From positions 1 to 33,208 of the forward strand of contig CAMBPV010000025.1 in NCBI GenBank assembly GCA_945869695.1: a stretch of 33,208 nucleotides of DNA, in the 5' to 3' direction. Below, one piece after another: positions 8,311 to 17,545 of the stretch. This DNA is from Prosthecobacter debontii. Its GTDB lineage: Bacteria > Verrucomicrobiota > Verrucomicrobiia > Verrucomicrobiales > Verrucomicrobiaceae. How positions within the stretch are numbered: the stretch's first letter is position 1; each line of letters begins with the position of its first letter. The translations under genes and the position numbers were made by a program. Below the pieces are notes generated by a model. The model was not told the origin of the DNA. It saw nothing but the letters and a program-made list of their open reading frames with translations, and did no database searches.

Positions 8311-9249
8311 TCAATGCATCTCCACGGAACAACTGCCGAGGCCGCCGCGGAAGTAATTGAACTGCACGTTCGGGTGATCAGCGAGGAGTGACATGGGGAC
8401 GGCTCCGTCGGCGAGGCCTTTCGAGATCATGAGCGCCGTGAGGCGTTGACCGAGAGGATTGTCATGGGTGCCTGCGTGCCAGATGGAGACCTTGTCTGCC
8501 ATCCAGGTTTCCTGGGGACCAACGGTGATGGCCATCTTGGGCACCATGGTGACGTTTCCACCACCGCTGGTGCGCGCGTTTTGAGCTAAGGTGATAGGGT
8601 GGAGCTCGACGATGCGAGTGCCGAGCTTTCGGTATCCTGCTGGCGTCGGTGGCTCGTTTTTGTATTTGCCGCTCCGCTTGAGGGGATCGTTAAAAGCCCA
8701 GTGCTTGATATCGCCCTGACCGCCCTGCATCACGGCGCAGCGCACTCCGGAGTGCCAGGACTGGATGTAGGGCTTCACATCGCCTTTTGGGAAATGGAGT
8801 TGGGAGTCAGGCATCCGCAGCTTTTTGTCGATGCGATTGAAGAGCATGTCGCGGTCCGCTTTCTCAAAAGAGAGCGGATGAGTGATGGGCGTTTCTTTTT
8901 TGGTCTGCTCATCATACCACTCATCCATTCCCCAAAAGTGGGATGATTTGAGAGACAGTCCCAGTTCATTCACGAGACGGGCCACGAGCGGGAGTTGCTC
9001 AGTGGGGCCGATGGGGCCGCAGATGCCGACGGGATTGTCAGCGGTTGATTGTTTCCACGCGTGAATGTATTCGAGAGCCTCCGCGAGGTAGAAGTCTTCC
9101 AGAGTGTCATACATGACCACTTTGAATCCGGGGCGGGATAGTTTGAGGAGATCGCGCTCCGTCAGTCGTGCTGCGTCGTTGATGAGATCGTTTTCAAGGG
9201 TGGTGTAGTCCCACCAGTCGGGGGCGATGTGGCTCAGTTTGCGTGGCAT
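8311..9249 (-). CDS. NagB-like glucosamine-6-phosphate deaminase/isomerase family protein
   Basis: A 312-aa protein of the glucosamine-6-phosphate isomerase/deaminase (SIS-like, NagB) fold. Conserved positions match NagB: a phosphate-binding loop [11 protein letters not shown] at 77-87, WGMDEWYD at 106-113 (NagB FNMDEY, with catalytic Asp109), and [15 protein letters not shown] at 175-189 (NagB GIGxDGHIAFNEP, with Asp180 and His183). The Glu that pairs with the catalytic His in NagB is Asp188 here. The C-terminal section around [16 protein letters not shown] aligns with the NagB lid region. The altered Glu and extra length (NagB is about 266 aa) mean the substrate may not be glucosamine 6-phosphate. 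It follows the acyltransferase gene by 49 bp on the same strand, a pairing that suggests amino-sugar use. Confidence 0.8.
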   Translation of the reverse strand: MPRKLSHIAPDWWDYTTLENDLINDAARLTERDLLKLSRPGFKVVMYDTLEDFYLAEALEYIHAWKQSTADNPVGICGPIGPTEQLPLVARLVNELGLSLKSSHFWGMDEWYDEQTKKETPITHPLSFEKADRDMLFNRIDKKLRMPDSQLHFPKGDVKPYIQSWHSGVRCAVMQGGQGDIKHWAFNDPLKRSGKYKNEPPTPAGYRKLGTRIVELHPITLAQNARTSGGGNVTMVPKMAITVGPQETWMADKVSIWHAGTHDNPLGQRLTALMISKGLADGAVPMSLLADHPNVQFNYFRGGLGSCSVEMH

Positions 9250-9298
9250 AAAGAAGAATAGGTGTCGGGGTTCAGATGAAACTACGGAGCTTCGAGGT

Positions 9299-10486
9299 TC
9301 AGATTCTCAAGAAAATACGACGCCGATAGAGAACCCAAAGGATGCACCAAAGAGTGATCAGAAGCATGGCCCCGTGCAGCGTTGGCTGAAGCACTTTCCC
9401 GAAAACATCGAAAGGCGACCTTTCGAGGTAGAGCCGATGTCCGGGAGTTAAAAAGGATTCCGTGAGGTGAGTGAGGATGTACATCGTGATCGAGTTCATG
9501 CCCAAGACACGCAGAGGGTAGGACCAAAAATTCTTTTTGGCCACATCATTGATGCCATGAAATGCCGCCATGAGAAACAAACACCATCCGCCGCTGAGCA
9601 GCGTCCATGAGGGCGTCCACAGTTTTTTCACGATGGGACAGATGCCGGCTTCGTGAAGCAGCACTCCGAGTGCGAGCATGATGGAGCCACAGGTGATGAG
9701 CTTGATCATCAGGGGAATCCCCCGAGGGCCACTCTTGAACCACTGGCCAGCGATGAGGCCGATGATCATGGTGCCAAGGGTCGGGATGAAACTAAGCGTC
9801 GAATAGCCCTCGGGATTTCCGGTGAAGCCGTCGGAGAATGGAAAGAGATTCAAGAACCACCGATCAAAGGCCCAGGCACCGTTGCTGTTCAGATTCCAAT
9901 GCGCGGCGAAGCCCGTGAAGTGCCGATTCCAATCCTCCGGAATGCCGGCGTCCAGTCGATCAAAACCAGGTCCCGGCAGGGGGTATAGCGCAAATAGAAG
10001 CCAGTAACCGACAAGAATGGCAAGGAAGGCCGACCAACGAACGCGTGATGATTTCAAGCCAAGTAGAAAGAGCAGGGGATAACCGAGTCCGATCTGCGCG
10101 AGGGTATCCTCAAATGTCAAATGGAGGTGCCTCACGTCGATGAAACGCAACACGACGCCGATGGCGACCAGTAGGAATGCACGCCACAGCGCGTGAGTGA
10201 ACATGGTCTGGTTCGTCTGTCCCCGCGCCTGACGACTGGCGATGGAAAAGGGGAGTGCCATGCCCACCATGAACGAGAAAGCGGGCTGGATGAGATCATG
10301 CAACGAGCAACCGGTCCAGATGACATGATCCGAGTGAAAACCGATCACTTTCCAAATGGCACTGTTTGAAAAATGCTCCGCCAATTGTGGAAGCCGTAAT
10401 AACTCCATGGCCATGAGAAACATGGCAAAACCTCTGAAGGTATCGAGTGACAGCAGGCGATCTGGCTTCGAGGACTGGGTTTCCAT
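9299..10486 (-). CDS. Multi-pass membrane acyltransferase, heparan-alpha-glucosaminide N-acetyltransferase-like (DUF5009 type)
   Basis: A 395-aa integral membrane protein with about ten hydrophobic segments. The N-terminus [15 protein letters not shown] (11-25) is the signature of the HGSNAT/DUF1624/DUF5009 acyltransferase superfamily. It is followed by the second-helix motif [19 protein letters not shown] and, later, [17 protein letters not shown]. These proteins move acetyl or other acyl groups from cytoplasmic acetyl-CoA across the membrane onto extracellular or periplasmic sugars. The true acceptor here is unknown. It starts 56 bp after the gspD stop with no terminator that I can see, and leads into the NagB-like gene, so it may be read through from the secretion operon or from a promoter inside gspD. 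Confidence 0.82.
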   Translation of the reverse strand: METQSSKPDRLLSLDTFRGFAMFLMAMELLRLPQLAEHFSNSAIWKVIGFHSDHVIWTGCSLHDLIQPAFSFMVGMALPFSIASRQARGQTNQTMFTHALWRAFLLVAIGVVLRFIDVRHLHLTFEDTLAQIGLGYPLLFLLGLKSSRVRWSAFLAILVGYWLLFALYPLPGPGFDRLDAGIPEDWNRHFTGFAAHWNLNSNGAWAFDRWFLNLFPFSDGFTGNPEGYSTLSFIPTLGTMIIGLIAGQWFKSGPRGIPLMIKLITCGSIMLALGVLLHEAGICPIVKKLWTPSWTLLSGGWCLFLMAAFHGINDVAKKNFWSYPLRVLGMNSITMYILTHLTESFLTPGHRLYLERSPFDVFGKVLQPTLHGAMLLITLWCILWVLYRRRIFLRI

Positions 10487-10542
10487 TAACCCGTGCAGTC
10501 AATCAGGTGCATCTGCTGTTGCAAGAAAGAATGTCCGGATCC

Positions 10543-13296
10543 TCAGGGCTGATCCGTCGCCTTCTGGGCCGGGCGGGAGAACAGGCGGCTGAAGAAATTG
10601 CCTTTCCTCACGGGATCAAATACCTCTTCAGGTTGACGCGGTGAAGGTGTCTGTGGAAAGCGTGAAAAGGCATCTGCACCGACTCGAGTTCTGATGTCCT
10701 CGTTGAAACTGGCGCGATCCACGGATGGCTCATCGGTCACGACAACGGGTTGGATGAAGATGATGAGTTCACGGCGGGTGGTGCTATCCGATCTGTCTTT
10801 GAAGATGCGACCGACCAGAGGGAGTCGGCTGATGTAGGGGATACCCTGGGTGTCGTTTCGCTTCTCCTCGGAGATGAGTCCGCCCAAAACCACCGTCTTA
10901 CCGCTGGGGACATTCACCGAGGTGACGAGTTGCTCAGTGCCGATGATGGGAATGTCATTGGGCTCGATGCGCTGGGTTCCCACCACCGTGTCATTGACCT
11001 GGGCGATGGTGAGATTCACCTCACCGTTGGCATTGATCAATGGAACCACCTCAAGCTTGAGGACGACATCGAGATAAGCGGCGGTGGAAGTGACGGAGCC
11101 ATTGTTGTTATTGCCACCCACATTGGTCACGGTGGTCTCGGGATAAGGGATCTTTTGGCCCGAGGTGATGGTGGCCTTTTTGTTGTTCAGCGCGAAGACC
11201 GACGGGCGAGAGAGGACCTTGAACCGGTTCGTGGTTTCAAGTGCATTGACGAAGGCTTCGACGGTGTCACCAATCTCGCCGTAAACATTGAAGCCAGCGG
11301 CAGGACCGAAGGCCGAGGTGATGAGGTTATCCCGCACATCCGAAATGTTATTGTTGGTGATGATGTCGGGGCGTTGGGTGAATTTGCTGGAGGTGAATCC
11401 GCTCCTGGCGAACTTCGAAAGATAGTCGATCCCCAGTTCCAATCCGTCACCCAAGGTCAATTGGCCGATGACGGTGGCGAGATAGACTTGAGCTGGTTTT
11501 TGATCGAGTCGATCCAAGAGAGCGTCCACTTTCTCGCCATCTTCCTTCTTTCCCATCACGAGGATCGAATTGGACATGGGATCGGCGACGAGTCGTGTTT
11601 TGCCGATCAGGACCGAGACAGGTGCGTTGTCTTCTTGTGGACCTTGGATCACATCCGCTCGGCCACCTGCGCCTGTGGCGGCACCGGCGGTCGATCCATC
11701 GGCACTCGTGCCACTGGCTCCCGACGTGGTGGAGGCCACGGAACCTCCGCGCGTGTTCGTGGTCGATCGACCGCCGAGGAGTTGCGAGCGATTGGTGGTC
11801 ACTAGCGTTTGGCCACCCGCTTGGAGCGAGCCTCCGCCGGGGAGTTGGGTGGTGCTTGATGACGTGTCCTGCAAAAGGTCGACCAAGGCTGAGAGCACAT
11901 CGATCGCAGAGGCATACTTCAACCGGCGCTCGTAGGGGATCGCGACGTTCACGGCTTTGTCGAACTCAGCCACGAGACTGGCAATGTAGGTGTAGTCCTC
12001 GGGGGTGGCGACGACGAGGATTTGATTCAAGCGCGTATCGGCCACGACTTGAGACGTCGGTGCTGCAGTGCCTCCGCCTTGAGTCGGTGGATAGACCCAT
12101 TGACCGTTGTAAAAAATGGGCTGCGCTGGCCGGGGTTGCTCCTCTTTCCGTTCTGCGGCGGGTTTTTCCCCTTCCTTGCCTTTACCGGGTTGGGCTTCGC
12201 CACGGACGGTTTTGATTCCCTTCGTCTCCCGCTCGGTAGCTTGAGCCGAGATCGTGGACTGGATGATCTGAGCCACCGTGCCTGCATCGGCATAAACCAC
12301 GGGGATGAATTTAGTGACCAGAGAGGATCCGGTGTCACCCACATCAATGGCGGCGCGGATGCTGATGAGTTGCTTCACGATTGTGGCGCTCTCCGTGATG
12401 AGAAGCCCGGGCGGAGTGAGCACTGGAGTGATGCGGCCGTAAACATTGAGTCCGATGTGATTGGCCAAAATCTCTTGCCCTTCAGTCGGATCCAGGAAGT
12501 CCAACTTCATGAAATAAGTGATGAGTGTCTCACCCTCCGGAATGTCTTTTTCCGAAGTGTAAAAATTCACTCCCGCAGAAAACTGCATCGATGAGACGCC
12601 CTGTCCACGGGTGGGAAGGATGCGTGTGCTTTTGCCATCGGGGTCTGCCACAATCGCGTATCCGTTGGTGAGCAGAGTGGCTTCGATTAGTTTGACGGCT
12701 TCGTCTTTCAGGACAGGCTTCGGTGTGACGAGGCTAATGCTGGCTCCTTCAAAGATATTGGTGTCTTTGACGAGAGTCTTCCCCGTGAGCCTTTCATAAA
12801 TGCTAAGCAGATCAGCCACGGGATTATTCGGGAACTGGAGGGAAACTTGATCACCGGTGATGGTGAAGGTTTCATCTCCGCCGCCATTGGGGCCGCCCAT
12901 TCCAGGCGGCCCACCGAAACCGCCTCCGCCAAAGCCGCCGCGACGTCCGGCTCCCCCGCCGGGCCTCGTCCCACCATCAGGGGACGGGGGTGCAGTTTGT
13001 TCCGGAGCGGTCGGAGTTGGGGTGGCGGCCGGAGGCGTGGCAGGGGGTGTTTGAGCGGGTGTGACCTGAGCGAGGAGCCGGTCCTCAGGGAGCCGACCTC
13101 TCAAAATGGCAGGTGTCTCCGCTGGTGGAGGCGGCGCTGTTTGAACCGTGAGACGCTGCTCGGGACCCGGGCGAGCGGTCTGGCCGGAAAGTGGAACTGC
13201 GGAAACACCCAGCCAAGCCAAGACGAAAAATCGCGGCGACAATGCAGCAAAAAAGAGGGAGGGGGTGATCTTGAGGGAAGACTTGTGGTGTGACAT
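10543..13296 (-). CDS. gspD: Type II secretion system outer-membrane secretin GspD
   Basis: A 917-aa secretin that forms the outer-membrane gate of the type II secretion system. A signal peptide ends near residue 39. Residues about 40-110 are Pro/Thr-rich and about 111-142 Gly-rich. An N0 domain follows at about 144-228, N1 at about 258-320, N2 at about 325-447, N3 at about 455-600, and the secretin barrel at about 601-852 with the signatures VPSGKTVVLGGL (796-807) and GIPYISRLPLVGRIF (818-832). N2 carries a Lys/Glu/Pro-rich insertion at about 353-418, and N3 a Ser/Thr/Gly-rich one at about 480-557. These make it larger than the usual 650-750 aa. It lies 37 bp after the unknown exported gene at the end of the gsp operon. 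Confidence 0.96.
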   Translation of the reverse strand: MSHHKSSLKITPSLFFAALSPRFFVLAWLGVSAVPLSGQTARPGPEQRLTVQTAPPPPAETPAILRGRLPEDRLLAQVTPAQTPPATPPAATPTPTAPEQTAPPSPDGGTRPGGGAGRRGGFGGGGFGGPPGMGGPNGGGDETFTITGDQVSLQFPNNPVADLLSIYERLTGKTLVKDTNIFEGASISLVTPKPVLKDEAVKLIEATLLTNGYAIVADPDGKSTRILPTRGQGVSSMQFSAGVNFYTSEKDIPEGETLITYFMKLDFLDPTEGQEILANHIGLNVYGRITPVLTPPGLLITESATIVKQLISIRAAIDVGDTGSSLVTKFIPVVYADAGTVAQIIQSTISAQATERETKGIKTVRGEAQPGKGKEGEKPAAERKEEQPRPAQPIFYNGQWVYPPTQGGGTAAPTSQVVADTRLNQILVVATPEDYTYIASLVAEFDKAVNVAIPYERRLKYASAIDVLSALVDLLQDTSSSTTQLPGGGSLQAGGQTLVTTNRSQLLGGRSTTNTRGGSVASTTSGASGTSADGSTAGAATGAGGRADVIQGPQEDNAPVSVLIGKTRLVADPMSNSILVMGKKEDGEKVDALLDRLDQKPAQVYLATVIGQLTLGDGLELGIDYLSKFARSGFTSSKFTQRPDIITNNNISDVRDNLITSAFGPAAGFNVYGEIGDTVEAFVNALETTNRFKVLSRPSVFALNNKKATITSGQKIPYPETTVTNVGGNNNNGSVTSTAAYLDVVLKLEVVPLINANGEVNLTIAQVNDTVVGTQRIEPNDIPIIGTEQLVTSVNVPSGKTVVLGGLISEEKRNDTQGIPYISRLPLVGRIFKDRSDSTTRRELIIFIQPVVVTDEPSVDRASFNEDIRTRVGADAFSRFPQTPSPRQPEEVFDPVRKGNFFSRLFSRPAQKATDQP

Positions 13297-13333
13297 TCAG
13301 AAAGGAGTGGGAGGGGTGGCTGAGGGGTGAACG

Positions 13334-13984
13334 TTACTTCTTGCCCTTGTCTTCTTTTTCAATTTTCTCGAAGGCACCACGGATGAATTGTTTGCGTTCT
13401 TCGTCGTTACCCGCATTGCGAATGCGGTCCATGTTTTCGCGGAAGAAATTGCGCATCTTTTCCTTCGCTCCGTCCGATAGAGCTTCGTAACGCCTCCGAT
13501 CTTCTTCGGATGGCCCTCTCCCTTCGGATTTGCGATAACGATCTCCGCTGCCATCCCCTGGAGGAGGGCCATTTGATGGACCCTTGTCCTTTTTCTTCTT
13601 GAGGTTCTCAGGTGTCAGGGCATCTGCGTTGTAGCGGATGGTGATGATTTCTCCGCCAATCGAGACCTTAGCTTGAGCGCGGTTTAGATCGCTATTCGAT
13701 GAGGCCTCCGTGAGTTTCCACCCCTGTGCATTCGGCTCTTCGGATACGACGTGATGTCGATTGGTGGCGGTGTCGAGAAGGGTGACCACAGGCTTGGATT
13801 CGATGTAAGCGAGACCGGTCAGAATGAGAGAGTCTGACAAATTCACCGAGCGGATGAAGGGTGAGTTTGCGATCAAGCCGGAAACGCTCTGCGGATCAAA
13901 TGCAGAAGGTAAGTCCGGGTCAGGCCCGGTCTGTGCAAGACCTGCCACGGTGAGTGCAAAAAAGGTGGCGAGGTTCAGTTTCAT
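13334..13984 (-). CDS. Exported protein in the type II secretion operon, candidate GspC/PilP-like inner connector
   Basis: A 216-aa protein whose start I set at the ATG at 13984, because this gives a clean signal peptide (MKLNLATFFALTVAGLAQT); a GTG six codons earlier is less likely. Residues about 25-115 form a small beta-rich region (SPFIRSVNLSDSLILTGLAYIES...VTLLDTATNRHHVVSE) reminiscent of the periplasmic HR domain of GspC or of PilP, which binds the secretin N0 domain. The rest is a Lys/Arg/Glu-rich helical tail with a Pro/Gly hinge near 130-140. It sits between gspM and gspD, the place where a secretin-binding partner would be expected, and no other gspC is present. There is no sequence proof of GspC identity, so the assignment is by position and architecture only. 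Confidence 0.55.
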   Translation of the reverse strand: MKLNLATFFALTVAGLAQTGPDPDLPSAFDPQSVSGLIANSPFIRSVNLSDSLILTGLAYIESKPVVTLLDTATNRHHVVSEEPNAQGWKLTEASSNSDLNRAQAKVSIGGEIITIRYNADALTPENLKKKKDKGPSNGPPPGDGSGDRYRKSEGRGPSEEDRRRYEALSDGAKEKMRNFFRENMDRIRNAGNDEERKQFIRGAFEKIEKEDKGKK

Positions 13985-14004
13985 GGAAGGATGAGAGGGC
14001 ACGT

Positions 14005-14559
14005 CTAGAGGCCACTTTCGGGTTTAAACCAGCGGGCGACCGTCAGGTTGCATTGAGCCTGTGGAAGTTTCTCCTTCGAGCGCGTATCGAGCTCGAAATC
14101 CAATGCCTTCAGCGCCTGAAACCGATCAGGTGACTGCATGGAGGAGATCCATTGAAGAATGGTGCTTTGTTCTCCATACAGCTGAAGGCTCACTGCGATC
14201 TCCCGATAATCCGCAGTCGACGCAGGATCGAGCAGGGTTTGTTTGAGAACTTTGATGCCGAGATCGAGCGCTTCGTTCTGGAGTTCCTCCAAGAGTTGCC
14301 CCTGCGCGCGACCGAGGGAGTCGGTGGATGGCATCTTCTCATCCAGCCAGGCTTTCCGTTTTTCCCAGAAAGCGGCATCGCTGAGCCAAACCGCGTTTTC
14401 TTTTTTGAGGTTTTCGAGTTCGGCGATCTTCGCCGCCAGCTTTGCGCGCTTTTGAAGGACTGCATTGGTCACCAACAAGGTGCCCATGAAGAGAAGAACG
14501 CCGAAGCAAAGGAGGAGGAGTTGTCGCTCGCGTTGGGTGAGGGAGCGTGCTTGACTCAT
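14005..14559 (-). CDS. gspM: GspM/PilO-like inner-membrane assembly protein
   Basis: A 184-aa bitopic protein with a short cytoplasmic N-terminus, one membrane helix (about 13-33) and a coiled coil (about 36-72, rich in Lys/Glu/Leu). A C-terminal ferredoxin-like domain of the PilO/GspM type follows (about 85-180, with QLYGEQSTILQWISSMQSPDRFQALKALDFEL). It should pair with GspL in the inner-membrane platform of the secretion machine. The ATG overlaps the gspL stop by 4 bp (ATGA), and the stop lies 20 bp before the next start. Identity rests mostly on topology, length and gene order, since GspM sequences are poorly conserved. Confidence 0.78.
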   Translation of the reverse strand: MSQARSLTQRERQLLLLCFGVLLFMGTLLVTNAVLQKRAKLAAKIAELENLKKENAVWLSDAAFWEKRKAWLDEKMPSTDSLGRAQGQLLEELQNEALDLGIKVLKQTLLDPASTADYREIAVSLQLYGEQSTILQWISSMQSPDRFQALKALDFELDTRSKEKLPQAQCNLTVARWFKPESGL

Positions 14560-15770
14560 GGCTTGAGTTTTCCTTGGGCACGAAAGGCCGCTGTTTTTTC
14601 CTTCACACTCGGCTGGGGCATGGACCAGTCGTAACGACCGAGGTTTCGGTGTTTCTTAATGTCTTCCAAGAATTGGAAAGCCGTCTGGGCATCGCGCGCC
14701 TCACCTCGGATCTCGATTTCTGCGGTCTTTGCCTCGAATTCACGAATGACGATGCCGCTCGGTGGCATCAGTGAGGTGACATCATTCAACTGAACGAGAG
14801 GGTAACGATAGGTCTCGATGGCAGGGGCCAAGGCCTTCCAACGTTCGGCTGTGCGCTTCACCGCAGCGGCGGCAGGGGCTGTTTCATCTACTTCCACCGC
14901 GAGCCTGCTGGCTTTTTGATCCTGACTTTGAAGATAGGCAAAGCCAAAAAAAGCGAGCGAGGCATACAAGCCGGCCGCCATCAAGGCATAGCGGATGTAG
15001 CGCTGACGACGGCTCTTTCCTGCCTGCGCTTCCCGCACGGAAGTCGGGAGGAGTCTTGTCCAGGATCGGGTGTCGAGACCAGTGTTCTTTGGAAGGTGAG
15101 CGATGACCTCCGTGGGAAGACCCGTGGCGGAAGAGAGTGCGCTGGCGATTGACCGATCCCATGTTCCGACCAAGGTGACACCGGTGATTTGACCAAAGCC
15201 CTGCTGCCCTTCGAGGCTGAGGCGAGAAAGGTTGATTTCATCGGCAAGGTCTTCCGCAGAGGCCGTTGGCAGACCAAAAATATGGCTATGGAATAGCTTC
15301 CCATGATAGCCGACAGCGAGGATGAGCTCACCTTGTTCCTCAACGATCACGAGGTGACCCTGCGGGAGTTCTGAGAGGCGCAGCGCGGACGTGTAATTCG
15401 CAGCATGGGTGACGGCCAAGGCATCCGGGAAAGGCTCGGCCAAGACGTCCACGCTGAGGATGGCCATCGGTCCTGAAGCACCCAGTTGATGCCAGCGGTG
15501 GTTGCTCCCTTCATCACTGGATGGCTTGATCCCGCGCTTCTCGAGCTGAGCCATGATCATTTGCTCCAGCACAGCATCATCCGACTGAGGCAAAAGCAAG
15601 CCGATGGTTCGGCAGGCACTGGCGGGAAGGCCGACGATCACCGGCTTTGATTTGTCCGTGTAGTCAGCAGGGGAGTCCACCTCGCCGCTTGGCGTGACGG
15701 CGCGGGGCTTCCACACACGCCATGCTGTATCGGGGTCTGGGAGAAGGAGGGTGGCGGCGGAAACGGACAT
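14556..15770 (-). CDS. gspL: GspL-like inner-membrane platform protein (PilM-PilN-like fusion)
   Basis: A 404-aa protein with a cytoplasmic actin-like (PilM/GspL) portion at about 1-250, a single membrane helix at about 259-281, and a periplasmic PilN-like ferredoxin fold at about 300-404 (LVQLNDVTSLMPPSGIVIREFEAKTAEIEIRGEARD). GspL recruits the GspE ATPase to the membrane and contacts GspM. The periplasmic segment is longer than in classical GspL, giving the layout of a PilM-PilN fusion. It begins 57 bp after gspK, the largest gap in the operon, and overlaps gspM by ATGA. The name is given by position and architecture. Confidence 0.82.
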   Translation of the reverse strand: MSVSAATLLLPDPDTAWRVWKPRAVTPSGEVDSPADYTDKSKPVIVGLPASACRTIGLLLPQSDDAVLEQMIMAQLEKRGIKPSSDEGSNHRWHQLGASGPMAILSVDVLAEPFPDALAVTHAANYTSALRLSELPQGHLVIVEEQGELILAVGYHGKLFHSHIFGLPTASAEDLADEINLSRLSLEGQQGFGQITGVTLVGTWDRSIASALSSATGLPTEVIAHLPKNTGLDTRSWTRLLPTSVREAQAGKSRRQRYIRYALMAAGLYASLAFFGFAYLQSQDQKASRLAVEVDETAPAAAAVKRTAERWKALAPAIETYRYPLVQLNDVTSLMPPSGIVIREFEAKTAEIEIRGEARDAQTAFQFLEDIKKHRNLGRYDWSMPQPSVKEKTAAFRAQGKLKP

Positions 15771-15827
15771 TCGGGGGTGGCTGGGATGGTTAACGTTGAT
15801 TTTCAGCGGAGGTTGCGAAAATCAAGG

Positions 15828-16760
15828 CTATTCCTCAAGTCGGGCGAGGTAGGTTAACGAATTGTCATCTTGCCGCCTTGCGATGACTGTGATCTTGCGG
15901 CGTTTTTCACCCACCCAGCCGATGCTTTCCACCCGCCGGACGGAGTTTCCGCCATAGGTGATGTTTCCTTGGATGGCGGCCAGTCGATCCTTACTCAGCC
16001 CCAAGAGGCTGATGGCGGTATTGTCACTCAGGCGTCCGTCGTCCTCCGTGCCATGGATGCCATCACCTCCGTCTCGCTCCGAGATGAGACGGTCCACATC
16101 GCCTTCAGCCGCACCGGTGGAGGCGATGATCACGTCTTTGGTGGCGTGTAAAAGGTCGATCTGACCATCGGTGTAAACGGAGAAGTAGTTTTTCCAGTCG
16201 GGTTTCTTTTGCTCCACGAGATCCATGCCGCGCGCGAGCTGCATTTCCTCGACGGAGATGAATCCCTGATTCCGGGGGACATCAAACACTCCAAATCCTT
16301 TGTAGTGTTCCTCCTCAGCTCCTTGGGCTCTCTGATCGTCATCCGTGTCCACCCAATCTGCGAGCGATTGCGCAGCGATGGTGGCATCCTCAGTGCTCAG
16401 TCCCCAGATTTCAAAGAGCTTCACCACCCCCTCAGCGACACGGGGGTCAGTGATAAAATTGATCGGCATCCGCGAGCCCTCACTCGTGAGCCAGACTTCA
16501 AAGCCGCTATCGGTCCCGACTTTTTGTTTCAAGACCGGATCCGTGGATCGGAGATCAGGATGGAGTCCTAAAACGATGCCACATTCCGCCAAATGAAGGG
16601 TTTTGAAATCTGCTGCATCCAGCACCGCGGCATCCGCACTGAAGCTGACATATTGAACCACCCCCGCGACGGTCACTGACATGAGCATGATGGCCCAAAC
16701 CATCAGCATCAGAGCTGAAGCGCGTGACCGCTCTCGATGGATGGGTGAAAGAATTTTCAT
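15828..16760 (-). CDS. gspK: Type II secretion minor pseudopilin GspK
   Basis: A 310-aa minor pseudopilin that would cap the pseudopilus tip with GspI and GspJ. A short basic leader (MKILSPIHRERSRAS) precedes the hydrophobic helix ALMLMVWAIMLMSVTVAGVV. As in other GspK proteins, the mature N-terminus lacks the Glu5 of typical pilins. The large alpha domain, with WVDTDDDQRAQGAEEEHY and GFISVEEMQLARGM, matches the GspK family (SAM-like domain). The ATG overlaps the gspJ stop by 4 bp. Cleavage by prepilin peptidase is less clear than for G-I because no Gly precedes the helix. Confidence 0.88.
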   Translation of the reverse strand: MKILSPIHRERSRASALMLMVWAIMLMSVTVAGVVQYVSFSADAAVLDAADFKTLHLAECGIVLGLHPDLRSTDPVLKQKVGTDSGFEVWLTSEGSRMPINFITDPRVAEGVVKLFEIWGLSTEDATIAAQSLADWVDTDDDQRAQGAEEEHYKGFGVFDVPRNQGFISVEEMQLARGMDLVEQKKPDWKNYFSVYTDGQIDLLHATKDVIIASTGAAEGDVDRLISERDGGDGIHGTEDDGRLSDNTAISLLGLSKDRLAAIQGNITYGGNSVRRVESIGWVGEKRRKITVIARRQDDNSLTYLARLEE

Positions 16761-17545
16761 CGTCCGCTGCTTGGGGGAGCGCTTGGGGTTGGAGCCGGTG
16801 TGGCGGTGCTGCTGCTCCGCTGAGTGCCTGCCCTCAGGGATAGGACGGGAACTGAAAAGACGGCCCGCAAGGGCTGCGTGCGTCCTTCCATGGTGAGGTT
16901 CATTTCAATGAGATCCGGCCATTTGGAAGCACTCCATTCTTCTTCCCAAACGTCCTCGCTCTGTTTGTAAAATCTCCATGTCAGCGATGAAACGCCAGGT
17001 AGCAGAGGCATCCAGAATCTGCCCTGATCATCGGCGGCAGTCGGGCTGTTGGCATCCTGCCGGACCGCAAGCTCGTTGTCTTCCGTTTGAGGGATGAGAT
17101 CCTCCCGGGAGAGGCTAAGATTGTAGCGCACGCCTTCCGTTGGATTGACCGAGCCTGATGTTGGCGACTCGGGTCGGATCGAGAGAATCGTTTCTTTATA
17201 CGAGGTGGCACTCGTGCCGAAACCAAAGCAATGGGGCGCCCCGCTGATGGTGAGTTCTTGGAGCAGAGGATCGGTGCGCTCGACGATCTCAAGACTCAGC
17301 GTGCCGGTGCTCGGCATGGTCTGAAAGGTGATTCGGCACAGTTCGACGAATCGATTGATCGAATCGTTTTCCCGCTGAAGGCGCTCAATGTCGGCAGCGC
17401 CACTGACGGCACCTCGGATGATCGCAAACAGAGTGCCCGTGATCATCGCGAGGATCGTGATCCCGATCACCACCTCGATGAGCGTGAACGCGGCGACCGA
17501 ACGCAGCGCACTCGGTTTAGCGTTTGGTGGCTGGCTGGTAAACAT
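16757..17545 (-). CDS. gspJ: Type II secretion minor pseudopilin GspJ
   Basis: A 262-aa minor pseudopilin. The prepilin signal is a 19-residue leader followed by FTLIEVVIGITILAMITGTL, with Glu at mature position 5. The residue before the cleavage site is Ala (SVAA|FTLIEV) rather than the usual Gly. The C-terminal domain contains GVSSLTWRFYKQSEDVWEEEW and WPDLIEMNLTM, which resemble the GspJ beta domain (xGxxxLxxRFYD...W). The C-terminus is a Ser/Thr/Pro-rich tail. The start lies inside gspI with a 29-bp overlap, and the stop overlaps gspK by 4 bp, so translation is tightly coupled. Confidence 0.88.
   Translation of the reverse strand: MFTSQPPNAKPSALRSVAAFTLIEVVIGITILAMITGTLFAIIRGAVSGAADIERLQRENDSINRFVELCRITFQTMPSTGTLSLEIVERTDPLLQELTISGAPHCFGFGTSATSYKETILSIRPESPTSGSVNPTEGVRYNLSLSREDLIPQTEDNELAVRQDANSPTAADDQGRFWMPLLPGVSSLTWRFYKQSEDVWEEEWSASKWPDLIEMNLTMEGRTQPLRAVFSVPVLSLRAGTQRSSSTATPAPTPSAPPSSGR

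Noticed and set aside
10750-11805. + strand frame of 351 aa opposite gspD
   Set aside because: Asp/Gly-rich shadow of the secretin coding strand; no family features.
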